Assembly: GCA_027604505.1 (NCBI GenBank)
Contig: JADIIX010000098.1
Location: forward strand, 1,212-65,211
DNA from: Gonapodya sp. JEL0774
Lineage: Eukaryota; Monoblepharomycota; Monoblepharidomycetes; Monoblepharidales; Gonapodyaceae
Length of the DNA stretch: 64,000 nt
Direction of reading: 5' to 3'
The notes under the pieces were generated by a model, which worked only from the letters and a program-made list of their open reading frames with translations, was not told the DNA's origin and made no database searches. Positions 12,014-24,574 of this stretch are shown one piece after another. Each line of letters starts with the position of its first letter. Position 1 is the first letter of the stretch. The position numbers and the translations under genes are program-made.

Positions 12014-14811
12014 ATGGGGGATCGGTCGGCCCAAATAGCCGCAGGGCGAGAGCGACTGAACAAATTCCGAAAAGCAACAAAACGAGAGGGCGTGGCTTCC
12101 GGCGATTCAGTCACGAGCGTGAATGCGAGCACAGTATCGCTGAATGGCAGCAACGGGACGTTGGCGACACCGGGGCCATACGCGAACAGCCCACCTCGGT
12201 CTCTCCCTCAGTCACCACCGCTAGCGGCGCCGCGACATACCTCGCCTGTATCCTCCGTGGTGCGCAGAGCATCCCCATCTTCGTTGACAAGCCCTCCCTC
12301 GCCTCTCGTGCGTTTTCACCTTTGCGGGTATTTTTTAACTGTCATCAAATGAGCCAATGCTTTTCTATCATCTGTTGTCTGTCTCGCTACGTACTCTCCG
12401 CGCTCTCTATCAGCCACCAGTCTCAACTCCTAAGAATTCCATCTCTCACGCTTCTCTTACTTCAGCCGCGAACCAGCAATCATTTCGCAAAGAAGAGGTC
12501 GCCAAATTGGTTCAGGATAGGAACACATGGCTCGCAGAGATGGAGAAGCTGGACTCGCAGTTGAAGCAGGCACTGAGTGAGTCGTGAGTCATTCTTTCTG
12601 TATTATAAACACTGTGCAGACTTAAGTACGCGAGGAGGGTACGGATGATAGAAATTATTAAAAGCAAATCGAGGGGGAGAAGCTCAAGCAATCTTAATTT
12701 CGCGTTGGGTACGATTTTGGATACCGCGCCATTATGGAATTTCAAACTCATGCATTGAGGACGAAATGAGTAGTAAGATGGCTGGACTCACTCAACGAGA
12801 TCGGACCCACTAACTTGCACTTTATCAACCCTCCCGCACCACCCTCTTTGTCCACGGACCACCAGATGAGAATACATCCCTACACAATGAACTACGTGCC
12901 CGAGGTGACCACGTGCGATCCTCATTTGAGCACGACTTGTCTGGCTTGCGGGACGCGCTACTTGACCGGTCAAGACGGGTGGAGGAATTGGAACGGTCGA
13001 GGGAGGAGGAGAGGGCCCGTGCGTTGGACCTGGAGAGGAGGAACCAGAATATGGAGAGCGAGCTTGCCAAACAGGTTAGAAGAGTAGAAGAGCTGGAAGA
13101 ACGGACAAGGGGGACGGAGGTTGCTGCTGCTGCTGCAACTGCTGCCAGAGCCGCAGCCTTGGCAGCTCGCGCAGAACCTCCTTCCTCTCCAAACTCGTCT
13201 CATCATCCCAACGCCAGCACCATAAACTTTACTGCCACCTCTCCAGATCTTTCAACCATTGCACAACTTGCCAATCTCCAATACGACCTCGACCGCAAAA
13301 CTGAGCTCCTCGACTCGGCTTTATTTGATGTACGCCGTCTCACTGACGCCCTAACAGATCAAGAAGTGCTTGTGACCTCTTTGCGTTCAATGCTTGAGGA
13401 ATCTAATGCAGTGCGTACAACGCTCGCGACGGACGTTGAAAGACTTGCTGCGCAACTCAAGGACTCAGAGTCGCGGCTCGCTGCGGCACAATCAGTGGTT
13501 TCTGAAGCCACATCGCGTGCGCATGACTTGGAAGCGGAGCTGGCCGAGCGCACCCAACGTGCTGCCTCTCTTGAAACGGAAATTGTTAGGTTAGCGCTGG
13601 AACGGGATCGCGAGAATGTTGAGCGTGCAAGGCTGGTGGACGCGGCAAGGAATGGACAGGTCCAAGCTCTGCAAACAGAAAATTTAGCGTTGGTTAAAGG
13701 CTTGGAAGAAGCCAGGGCAAGGGTAAGCGAAGTGGAGAAGGAGAGCGATTCTTTGAGAACGGAGGAGGAACGATTGAGAGGAAAGATAACGCGGCTGGAG
13801 CAGGAAACACAGGCATTCGGACTCATGAATGAAGAACTTACGAGACTGAGGGATCTAATTAGGGGAATGGACTCTTCAAGATCATCCTTGGTGGCAGCAG
13901 TTACGGGCCCGGGCACGCCCTCCGTACCAGACCAGCCCCCTGAACCCTGGCGACGAAATAGTTATCCTGCTATCTCCCAAACTCTCGCAATCACGAACCG
14001 TGAGCCGTCACTTGGCTCATTACCGCCCCAATTTGCACCTTCACCCTCGCCGCCCCATCAAGTTTCTGAGGAAGACAGTGGGTCCCCATCCCCGCCCCTT
14101 GTATCAGCAAGTGGAATCGAAGCGGATGTAGCAGAGCCTGCATCACTCACGGTTCCGCCTGCTCAGTCCTCCTTACTTGCATTACCAACTGAATCCTCGC
14201 CGACTGCTGCTGACAACGGACACCGTCTTTCCGTATCTATAACGCACCGGGATCTGCTGGACGAGATCGCACGGCTGCGCGATGAGGTCACAATGTTAGA
14301 GAAGGAGGTTCGTACAGTCCGTCACGTCAAGGATCAACTGCAGGAGAAATTGGTAAGATTAGATAGGGAAAAGAGAGAATTGGAGGCAAAATTAGAGAAG
14401 GTGAGATGGGCAGGAGGTGAAAGGGACTTGCACAGACTTAGTGAACCGCACAGGGGAGTTGAAACCTCTTGTTCCTACCCTTCACAGGAGCAACATGTCA
14501 ACGAGCTACTCGCTCGTGAAAATGACAACATTCCGGCGTATGTCGTCCTTTATCAACAGGAGCGCCGGACCCTCCTCTCGCAAGTGAACCGCCTCTTGGC
14601 CCGCATTCGGACGGAATCTGGACAACCCCCCCCTTCGATAGGTTCTGGTCCTCCGGCAAGTTTACCATCATCGCCCGCTGGAGTGAAGGCTGGAGGAAGT
14701 TTCATGGGAGGGATCGATGTCGGAAGGGAGTTACACGTGGCAAGGCAGCAGAGGGTGACGCACGTCGGACCGTGTAGGAGATGTGTGGATGCTGAGGTCA
14801 TTATTGTATAG
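12014..14811 (+). CDS. GM130/golgin-A2-like coiled-coil Golgi tether
   Basis: Exons 12014-12307, 12414-12576, 12866-14400 and 14488-14811 give 771 residues. The N-terminus is basic (AAGRERLNKFRK), then comes a Ser/Pro-rich stretch, then long heptad coiled coil (about residues 165-440 and 560-640) interrupted by a Pro/Ser linker. Near the C-terminus IPAYVVLYQQERRTLL resembles the EYIALYQSQR box of GM130. The last residues, DAEVIIV, resemble the acidic-hydrophobic PDZ-ligand tail by which GM130 binds GRASP65. The 87-nt third intron (14401-14487) has good splice sites but no stop. Its removal brings the conserved box directly after the coiled coil. In other eukaryotes the protein tethers vesicles to the cis-Golgi. 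The family call is inference; coiled coil alone could be another golgin. Confidence 0.65.
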
Positions 14812-14930
14812 GATAGATGACGGTGCATTTAATAGTGTATGCGGTTGGGGGCTTTTATCGTTGCCGTTTTCTGTCTGCTGGGTCAGGCACATTGCGACAT
14901 GTTTCCCACCCGTTACCGTCAGCTTTGGCA

Positions 14931-16358
14931 ATGTTCAGCCATCCAGTCCCACGGAGTCCAACCAGATTTCGTAATGCATTCCGTCTTGCTGGTCAAACTG
15001 CCGCATCATCGCCCCTGCGTTGCTGGAATCTCCCGCTCCCTCCTCAAAAACCATATTCAACGGTTGACGACCCAGGTTCCTTGAACGCGCCCGAAGGAAA
15101 GTCAAAATTTGAATTCAACGACCGGCTATTCTATTGGTACCCTGGGCACATGGTCAAGAGTCTTCGGCTGATGCGCAACAGGCTTAAGTCTGTGGATCTT
15201 GTTGTTGAAGTGCGCGATGCCCGAATCCCTTTCTCCTCTGTGAACCCACGCTTTGAGTTTCTGATTGAGCCGACTAGTGTGGAGAGACTAGTGGTGTATA
15301 ATAAAGCCGACTTGGCCGACAAAAACAGTCAGAAGGTGAATTCATACTTTCAGCATCGGGGTCCAGTACATTCTCACTGATCAGTGTCAGGCGGTCTCCG
15401 ATGCGTTTTTGAGATATAGAAATCAGAAAGTCCTCTTTACATCAATTGGCGATAAGAAAGCGGTGAGGCAGATTCTCCAACGAGCAGCTTGTGAGTGGGC
15501 TCGTAAATTGTCATCTGGTTTCGCACCTGCGCAAACGACGCTTGCCTGCCAGTAATTGCTCAGCAACCTCAAAACGAAGATAAGGGGATCAGTGCTCTTA
15601 TTGTGGGAATGCCCAATGTTGGGAAGTCTTCGTTGATCAATGCTCTGCGTGAGATTGGGGTACAGAGAGGTCCATTTCCACTGAGTTCACACCTTCTTGA
15701 AGAGACAAAAAACGAAAGTTTTGTGCTCACATGTTCCCACCGATTGCAGGAAAGGCGGCCAAAGTGGGACCAGAGGCTGGGGTAACACGACAGATACAGG
15801 AACGCATTCGCATTTTCGAGAATCCACCCATTTACCTTGTCGACACACCGGGAATCATGGATCCTTATATCTCTGACCCACAGCAAGCGCTGAAAGTGGC
15901 TCTTACTGGAGGTACAAAAGATCGCCTGGTCGTTGAAGAGCATGTTGCCGACTATCTGCTTTTCATTCTTAACCAGCGGGGAAGTGAGAAGTGAGCACAA
16001 AACACTTGATAACTTGTCCGTGGGAGTTTTTCATTCAGTCACATTCACGACTAGATATCTGTCCTTTCTAAACCTGCCGCCAGGAGTCCAACCACCTCAA
16101 ACCTCGCATGAGCTTCTCCCTCTTGTTGCTCTGCGAATTGGTGCTGTACAGCAAGGCGGCTTTCCGGACTTGACACGGGCATTAAATTTCTGGATACGGA
16201 GCTACCGGGAGGGCAAGTGGGGACGATTTACACTGGATGATGTTGATGCTTATGCGATTGAAGCATTCTTTGCAAACCCCAACGAACGGCACCGAGATGC
16301 AGAGAAGAGATCGCTTGATCAGCTGAAGAAGCAACGAAACTTCGGCAAAAAAACCTAG
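14931..16358 (+). CDS. MTG1: Mitochondrial ribosome-associated GTPase 1 (MTG1, YlqF/RbgA family)
   Basis: Exons 14931-15335, 15391-15490, 15553-15669, 15750-15990 and 16055-16358 join in phase to 388 residues. The GTPase motifs are circularly permuted, the family signature: G4 NKAD near residue 123, then G1 GMPNVGKSS, then G3 DTPG. The opening WYPGHMVKSLR and DLVVEVRDARIPFSS are characteristic of MTG1/RbgA. About 60 N-terminal residues rich in Arg, Ser and Pro precede the domain and suit a mitochondrial presequence. RbgA-type GTPases act late in large-subunit assembly, here presumably of the mitoribosome at the inner membrane. The downstream neighbour converges 30 bp away. Confidence 0.93.
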
Positions 16359-16387
16359 GACTAGCGTACGAGGAGATTATATATAGA

Positions 16388-19300
16388 CTAAGCAAAATCA
16401 CGCCACTTCCATAGAGCTAGTGCGTGTCGGTTCACATATTCTGCGATACAGTTGCGTGCAAGTTGGCAGGCCGCTACAAGTGACGTCTGTGGGGTAAGAG
16501 CGAGTGGCTGTGACGAGGAACTTTCCGGCCCCGGTGCTGGCATCAACCCCGCGAAAGCTTGCGGAAAGGTGGCTGTGGAACAAGATAACCTATGCAACCA
16601 TCTAAATCATTGCTTGGCACAACTAGAATAACTTACTCAGCAGATTAATGTGGTACTGTTCTCCTTCAGCCCACCGCCTTTGCATCAGAGAGATACCCTT
16701 CTCTACTCCCCTCAAAGTATCCATCTGGGATGCCAGGTCACTTTTAACTTTCTGGGACGCCTGCTGGAGGGAGTGCTCAGAAAATCATACGGTGGTGAGG
16801 GAGAGTACACATACATCGAGAGTGGCAGGTGCAGTATCCGACAGGATTTCAGCAGTTTGTTGGACTCGTATTTTAACTGTTCTTACAAGTCCCTTAACGA
16901 GCTCGCCATGGTAGATGGACTCCACTTTGAGCCTGGAAATCGAAGCGAAGCAAATGAGATTGCTCAAGAGGACACGCGCTCTGACAAAACGCACAGAACA
17001 GAGGCCAACCCAGCGTCGGTCTTCCCGACGCTCTCTCGACAATGAACAAGAAAGGGCTCCAGTCGACTCGCGTCTTGCATGCGGTCGGCCTCCAGGTAGT
17101 ATGTGGCCGCGACCATGTAATGAAGGGCGTGATAGGTCTTTCCATCCGGAATATGTTTTAGCTGCTTCAGAGCATCATCTCCATCATGCTTATGATCCTT
17201 AGCGGCATTCATCATCTGTGTGGCGGTGATTGGTGGCCCTCTCGGCGTTGCCTTGTTGGCGGGAGCGGCACTAACGATTGACCCAGAGCCGGATCCAGGC
17301 GTGTTCATTCTGGATTGTCCGTCATTCAAAAGTGAAGTAGGATTCGGACTACTTCCTCCAGGAGATGGTGCACCTGCTTCTGGTTGAGTTCTCCGGGACT
17401 TGTAGGTTTGCAGATTCAGAATTCTACGAGGAGCACCAGTACTGGCCGGAGGCGCGGACGATTCCTCGGCACGTTGGGTGGTTTCGGGAGTGTTCCCTTT
17501 GCGATCCCGGTCCACCACCTCGAGTATTTGGGAACTACGCGAAGGACTGGTTCTAGTCTTCTGAGCGATCGCGTTGCTGTGCGTAGTTCTCCCGGTATCC
17601 AGGGTAGAGGATTCCCTTTTGATCCGTTCTTTGCTGGTACGATCTTCTACAGTACTCCTTCGTGCGTCCGCGGCAGTTGCTGCCTTTCCACTAACCCTTG
17701 TAACAGCTACGCTAGGGCCATTTCGCTTTGGTGAGCTCCGACGGCGATCATAGTCCTTTTCAAGATCCTCTGAAGACGAGTGCGCATATGGAAGTGGTGT
17801 ACGTTTCCTGGGAACAGGGGTCCGCTGTCGAGACCGTCGTCGCGACCGGCTAGACGACGAGGTCGAACGGCTACGTGATCTCGAGCTCAAACTATAGTCT
17901 GTCGATAAAGACCGAGAGTACCTGGGGCGTGGCTTTCGTCGTCGCTCCCGGGATCTACTGTCCGAAGTACTCGATGATGATCGCTGCCGAGGTCGGTAGC
18001 GACTTCTGGCGTTCACTGGCCGGCGATCTATCGGACTTCTCGGGCTCCTTGACCTCATATTACTCCTAGATCGACTCCGCCGGTCATCACTCGAACTTCG
18101 TCTTCGTCGGTTGCGTGAATCTAAACTCCTGTCCCGTCGTCGATCTCTTCGACTCGACCCTCGGTCGGGTGACGATTCTCTGATTCCACCAATGCTGGTG
18201 CTCCTCCGTCTGTTCCGCCCACCGACCTCAAAGCTACGTGAGCGCCGACGAGGTTCTTTTTTGTCATCATAAATGGAGAGAGTCTTGCTTTCACTTGATC
18301 TCAACCCGCTTGAAAGCTCTCGCGACTCCTTCGATCGCAACTCAAATTCCGATTTAGGGTCAAGATCGCGTTTTACAGCGATCGCAGAGTCAGCACCATT
18401 TACGAGATGATTGTTGGAAGAAGATGCGGTGGGTGTATCGACAGCGTCTGCAGTCTTCGGCCGCTTAGAGACTCTCGGAGGTTCCAGAAACTCACCGTCA
18501 ACAGAGCTCACACGCTTAACAGATGATCGAGCAGCACCACGAGCATCCTCGTCGGAGGATGAGCTGATGGGATCGAGCGGAGTAACATTATGCGACTTTA
18601 CGGTTGGTGCGACTGCATCAGGAGAGGTACGTAGGAGTTCCAGTTTAGGAAGAGGATTCACTACCCTAGCAAACGAGTTGGTACGCTTTGATATCTTCAT
18701 AGAGACAGCCATCCGAGGCGCCACATCCTGCTTTGTCACTGTTGGTTGTTCTAGACAAGGTTGGGGCTCCATGGCGGTAGATGACGGGTTCACAAGAGTC
18801 GGAGAGGAGAAAGCATCACAATCTTTCTCTTGTTTTACGCTGACTGCCTTTTCCTCTTTCGGGGCGAGAGCTTCTTGGAAGGGAGTGTCGACCCTCCCCG
18901 TCGGACGAACATCTGTGGCCCGTCCCTGTTCTCGACTTCGTGAAAGTAATGTTGCTAGCGGAACTCCGTCGTCGTCGGAATCATCTTGGGGTGCTCGTGT
19001 TGCAAGTCTGGCTTGAACCACAGGAGACGGCACTGGCGCGGTGCTCGGCTGGGGAGGTGACTGTGCTCGTTTGACATCCACCTGTACTACGGGCGGTGAC
19101 GAAGCGCCTTCAGGAAGTGGTCGCGGCGATGGTAAGAGTACAAGGTTAGAAGAAGGTGGCTGTGTCGATCGTGGGAATTTAAGCGTCGGGGACATTCTCT
19201 GTGATTGCGCTGGCGCAACAGCAAGTGATGATGCTGAAGCATCTGAAGTCGTGGGCGACGGAATCTGAGCTGATTGAGTCATCTTCAACTGAGTATTTGA

Positions 19301-20181
19301 ATCAGTCAATGTCGCAGCGTCAGGGATCCTGCGTCGCGAGAATCGAATGCTGTCGTCCCAGATTGGCAAGGTGGGCGAGACAGGTGATGGGAGAGGTTTC
19401 GTAAACCACTGATCAAACAAGAAAATTAAACTTCCTGCCATTTAGGAACAAGACCGATAAAGTTCGATACATACCAAGAGCACCTCGAGAAGCTCAGGGT
19501 CGGTGGCGATGGCAGGAGCGACGGCTGCAACCTTGGTTGAATTGTCACTTGAATGGAAGGAGGGCAGTGAGGTAGAAGGAGGCTTATTTGAGGGTTTGAA
19601 ATCAAGGTTTTGCTTCCTATTATCATCTTTCAAAGGCTTCATCGTCTTGACAGAGCTGGGATGCATCGGAAAAGCTTGTGAGGCCATAAAAAAGGCAGCA
19701 CATTAGTTCATGTTGCTCACGAGTGTCCAGACGTTGATTTGTCGCCGTGTCCACCGCTCTGCTTCAGTGTGGGGCCACCGAGGGTCGTCCCATCCATGTG
19801 CTCGGATCGTTTGTGACCGCTCACGTCCTCATGAATTCCATTCCTGGTCATGGAAGAAGAAAACCCATTCTGTAAACTATCCAGCTGCCGTTCCTTCCTT
19901 GGAGGCAGTTCGACGGCAACGACCGAGGCCTGGGAAGGCAGGCCTGGTCTCTGGCTCGACGCCAGTAAATCAGAATCAACAGGGTTCACAGAATCTTTCT
20001 CTTGTTTCTCTGTTACGTTTGCCGTTGTGGAGACAGCCCGTCCGGGGTGATGTAGGGAGGGTGGCAGATGGGGACGTGGAGCAGACGGCGAAGGGATCAA
20101 GGAAGGAGCATCCGAGTCCAGCTGAAGATGCGACCGCAAACCGGCTATGTTCTCATTCAGAAACGAGAAGTCGGTATCCAT
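16388..20181 (-). CDS. Large disordered Arg/Ser-rich protein of unknown function
   Basis: Exons 20181-19721, 19655-19475, 19408-16995, 16932-16815, 16763-16637 and 16572-16388 join in phase to about 1161 residues. Nearly all of the first 900 residues look disordered: Ser/Pro/Thr-rich, then from roughly residue 600 a dense RS/SR domain (runs such as RSRSRSTSSSSRSRRRSR) like those of splicing regulators. The last roughly 230 residues change character to helical sequence with few prolines (YHALHYMVAATYYLEADRMQ). No RRM or other named domain was recognised. A role in nuclear RNA processing is suggested only by the RS domain. I considered an AF4/FMR2-type C-terminal domain and could not support it. 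The start at 20181 is the first ATG of the exon, and an upstream 5' exon is possible. Confidence 0.6.
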
Positions 20182-20312
20182 CAATGGGTCATTGGGGATC
20201 TTTACATACTGGCCAACCAACAGTAGGGGATGGCAGATACATGCAATTAATGATGCTCCTGCAAACCAAAGCCTCAGGAGCCATCCAAAAGATACCCTGA
20301 TGCAAACTAATG

Positions 20313-23300
20313 CTACTTTCCATTTGAATTTACATATCTCTGTCCAAAATGCAAAAACTCAACCCCATATCGCGAGATACATTCCTCAACACGTCCATCA
20401 TACCAGTCCCCTGTCTGGAATACAACAGAAGACACCGCAACCAGAAAGTTGTAAGCGGCAAAGAAACAAAAGGTACAAAAAATAAACGAAAATCTCACTT
20501 TGAGTTGCGCTGTCGATTTCTTTCCCTGGAGGTAAATCCGCAACCCGCGTTCACAGACATCGTCCGCCATTTCATTCGCACGTTCTGTGACATAGGTTTC
20601 ACATACGCGCAGAAAAAAGTGGACGTCGAGCACAAGTTGTTGAACCCCGCCGAACCCAATAGCACGAGGTTCCCCTGGCCTCTCCGAATTTTCCCACCCT
20701 TTGGGTTCCAACATTATGGCAAGCAATTGCTCAATCAGAGTAGCAAGAATAGAGAATTTTTCGAGTGGAGGGGACTCAATCTGGACGGCGATATTGTGGA
20801 TTTCGAGGATGAGTCGAGTAATCGACTCTGAGGGCCGGGCGCTCTCTGAGATTCCTTTATTCTGATAAAAGAAATTAGAAAGTGTGGCAAAGGAAGAATT
20901 CGCATAACTATATGTGGAACAAGCTGCAAAGCATCACGTGAGATTCCAACTCACACTCGAATAGTCCATCCTCTCGAATGGAAAGATTTCTGACTGTGTC
21001 AGATTCGCTGAACGCCACACGCAATAAGTCTCCATTGTGTGAGCTACCAATGTGCGACCGACTGTAAGCAGTTCCTCAAGCTCGGGAATGGGTCGATCAA
21101 ACCGATGCTGGAATCCCGACCAGCACAGCCACACAGCAAGATGACGTAAGCACACCAGATGGAATCAAACAAACTCTTCATGGACTTACGCTTAGCTGCG
21201 CAATGATGCGGGGAAGAAATTCGTCCACTACAAAAACCTCATCGCACATGATCGCGAAAACCTGCCCGTCTTTCATCAGCGAGTTCTTCACTGACTCAGA
21301 CAGTATGGTAAGATAGCCATTAAATAAACCGACAAAACTGCTGACAATCTTCTCATAAAGCTGGGCACGGTCGAAGCAGTCGGATCAGTCCATGGAAAAG
21401 CGGCAAATATCAGGAAGTGGGCCACTCACAGACAAAGTCACAAGTAAGCTCATATCGTTCATGAACTCCACCACCACGTCATAGAATGTGTATGCGCTCT
21501 GTGTAACCTTGAGACCAGGTTGCAGCTCACCTGCCTTGTCTTCGCTAGGGACAATGGCAAGAGTATCCTTCGCAATGGATGCGACAACTGCCTCATAACA
21601 ACGTCGACCGTACGCATCAATAGCATTGAGAATATCGTCCAGGAACAAGTGTTCCAGCATAAAATTCAGGTCTAGTCCAACTTCGCGAAGCTGCGCAGGG
21701 TCACATTATCGCACATGTTGTCACTTAATGACGCCAAGTCAAACCCACGGTTCGAGATTGTTCTACGGTAGCCTGCAAGCAATCAGCAATGACTGCGAAG
21801 TTCTGACCCGCATCAAATATTTGCCGTCGGAAAATTGCAGCATACTGCTCAATTTCGGTTTTGACCCACTTCAAGAAACCTGTCCGCAAGTTGAGCTTTT
21901 ATGAAGGAGCGAATCTCTTAAGATCTCGCAAACAATATTGTACCTGAAGCCATGCCCGATTCCTTGAATGATGAGGTGTACCAATCACAGGTATTTCGGA
22001 TTATGGTGAAGACGACGACCGCCAGCTCGGCTATGTACTGTGTGATGTCACCATCAAACTGCAGCTGGCTGAAATACTTAAAGGGTTCATTTGCGCAATA
22101 ATGTGAAGTTGAACCGATTGTACTCACCGCACACGATGCTTGATCAACGATGATCTAGCAGTGAGAAAAATCTCGCGCGCCTACAATCAAAATTATACGT
22201 GAACAAAGTCTGGACACTATCGACGATTGCGCAACAAATACCTCACCTGCTCTCCTAAGCCCAGTCTGAGTAAACGGTCAATGTTGCACTTAACCTGGGC
22301 ACGTGTTGATAGTGGATTTGATAATTCTTGACTGATCACCGCGGCCAAACGCGTCACTCGCTCTTCCAAAGCCAAACGGAGGGAGCGTACCCGGGCACTC
22401 TCTGTTGTGACCTGGGAGATTATAAGTTTTGCTGTAACACGTCTTTCAGGAAACAAAGCCCCATAGAAGCCACAGAGGAATCCTCGAACGAATCAACATC
22501 CACCTTTATCAGTTTGTTCGACAGCCTCATCGAACTCTCTCAACGCAATGGAAACGTCCAATTCATCAGGGAGTTCAGTCAACCACCTCATGTCCATGAC
22601 AGAAATTTGATCTCTTGCTGCCGGAGCAGACATACTGTGGACTTTACCCACTAAGGAGTGCTTACGCATGGGAACAGTGTCAGGGTTTGACGCCGGATTC
22701 TGCTTGGATGTGCTTGTCATTCCTTGGGACGGTGCATGTCTTTTAAAACGAATTCCGAAGGTGATGTCATCGTCCAGTGCTGTAGCATACCCATTAGCGC
22801 CTGCTTTCCTCCCGCATCCCTCTCTTTGCGCCACGCCATTACGTTATCATCAGTAGCTTTCTTCAGGGCCGACAACCATTGCTTCTTTATTTCCAATGCA
22901 TCGCAGCGAAATATGAATACGTCAGGATGTTTCATGATTTTCAGTCCGTTGGTGACCTCTGGAAATGCATATCAAATGCCAGCCACCTCACTTAGTCGGC
23001 AAACTAAATTGAAAGACTCCACTGTTACACACCAGCTGAATCCTTCATGTCGATGACTGCAATCTCCGAAAGCATCCAATATCGTTCAGCTTGCATTCGA
23101 CCCTTGCCACTTCCCATGAGGTTTCGTCGACGGGTGCAGACAACGAGCGAATCGGAGAACAAAAACATCTGAACGGATTGCTTTTGCTTAAAAGAAGTAG
23201 TAGAAACTTCATAAAACGCAGATGTATCACGGAGGAGACGGCGAGTCGGAGTGGGCGGGAGGAGTTTCTGCAGGGACAACAGGATAAGAGGATCTGTCCC

Positions 23301-24358
23301 CGAGTGCGAAGCAAGTGCCCGTACCGAGAGTCCATCCACAACTTCGTAAACTCTGTCGGCAGCGACTTGATCTTCCCTATCTCTATCTCGGTCTCCCTTA
23401 TCCCGAGAGCGGTCCAGACCCTCCCCCGTCGACCCTCGAGTGTGAGGTGGTGTGGTTGATGGGTGTAGTGAATCATCGACCGAATTTCGGCGAACTGTTC
23501 CAACGTTGCAAGAAGATTTCAAGAAGTCCAGTTTACGACTTGAAGTACACAAGGAAGAAGAGCAAGCCTCCCGGTTTTCAGGCTCAATTACAGTGTCGCC
23601 GCAGATCCTTTGAATTTCGCACTCTTTCAAATCAAACAATATGTTGCACATTCGCCGTTCAGCCCACAACAAGGCGTTTCTGGGGAGCACCTCTTGTCTC
23701 AGGAGTTGCGGGCACGACTCACTCACATGAAGAGTCGTTAAGATCTGGATTCTGAGCCCCCGGAGACCTGTCGAACCCAGCATCTTCTCTGAGGTTCTCG
23801 TTGATAGTTTTCAGATCCCCAAGGAGTCCCCGGAGAACGAGCACGTCACTCTCAAGTCTTGATACCTCCTTTGATATCGCTATGAATTCATTGTAATTGC
23901 GGTATATTGAACGTTGGAGATCTGAAGCAGCGGTATCTTTCGCCTCTGCGAGTGTGGAGTGTACTACACGAACAGTGTCCTCTGACAAGGATGGGAGGTT
24001 CTTCTGAACATCTTATCACGTACAAAGCGTTCAGTTGAATGGCAGTGTGAGCACGATGTACGGTTTCGGACATCAGAAGTTTTTGAGCAGAGAAAAGTGA
24101 TTAAGTTGTTCCCAAGAGTGATCCCATAAGACATTTGTGTTAATGGAAACTATGGATCCTCCCCTTACAAATGCGAATCGCTATCAACTCACAAGTTTCC
24201 GGAGAAAAGTCCCTGTCCATGAATGCGGAGATTTGAATGTCCAGCGGTGGTCCAACATCCCTGGATTGCTCGCGATCGCGACTCCCCCGTAGTTCATTCT
24301 CTTTGACGCCGTTGAGGCGGTTTGGAATATCTCTCGCAGTGCGAGAAAACTGGGCCAT
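20313..24358 (-). CDS. EXO84: Exocyst complex component EXO84 (EXOC8)
   Basis: Fifteen exons: 24358-24193, 24011-23727, 23494-23325, 23267-23033, 22958-22791, 22650-22504, 22431-22247, 22180-22128, 22068-21944, 21879-21749, 21690-21430, 21360-21190, 21107-20955, 20861-20499 and 20414-20313. They join in phase to about 904 residues. In order: an N-terminal Vps51-like coiled segment (YRNYNEFIAISKEVSRLE), a low-complexity linker, a PH-like domain (SFKQKQSVQMFLFSDSLVV) and the helical Exo84 C-terminal domain (RWLTELPDELDVSIALREFD; LLRLGLGEQ; GDITQYIAELAVVVF). EXO84 is one of eight exocyst subunits that tether secretory vesicles to the plasma membrane, central to hyphal, rhizoid and wall growth in fungi. 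The linker exon (23494-23325) and the 140-nt intron at 22651-22790 are the weakest parts of the model. Confidence 0.92.
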
Positions 24359-24574
24359 TCATAAGGAGCTCCGGAACTGCCGACTCGCAGTTCGAGGTGT
24401 TTGCAATTAATGCTTTCGCTGCAGATGAATTATGCAATCAACAGCAATGGACACCAGCCGAGTAGTCCATTCATGTATTCACCCACACCCCCTATCTTTG
24501 TAATCATAGCATTTCAGACACAAAACACAAATTGGAAATTGGTTTCAGGAAAGTTATAGGCAATCCTTCTTCAT

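Noticed and set aside
16388-16995. Possible AF4/FMR2-family C-terminal homology domain in the RS protein
   Set aside because: The helical character and position are suggestive, but I could not line up specific conserved residues, so the product is left as unknown.
20349-20831. 160-codon plus-strand open frame opposite EXO84
   Set aside because: It is a mirror of conserved EXO84 exons 14-15 on the other strand; no independent evidence.
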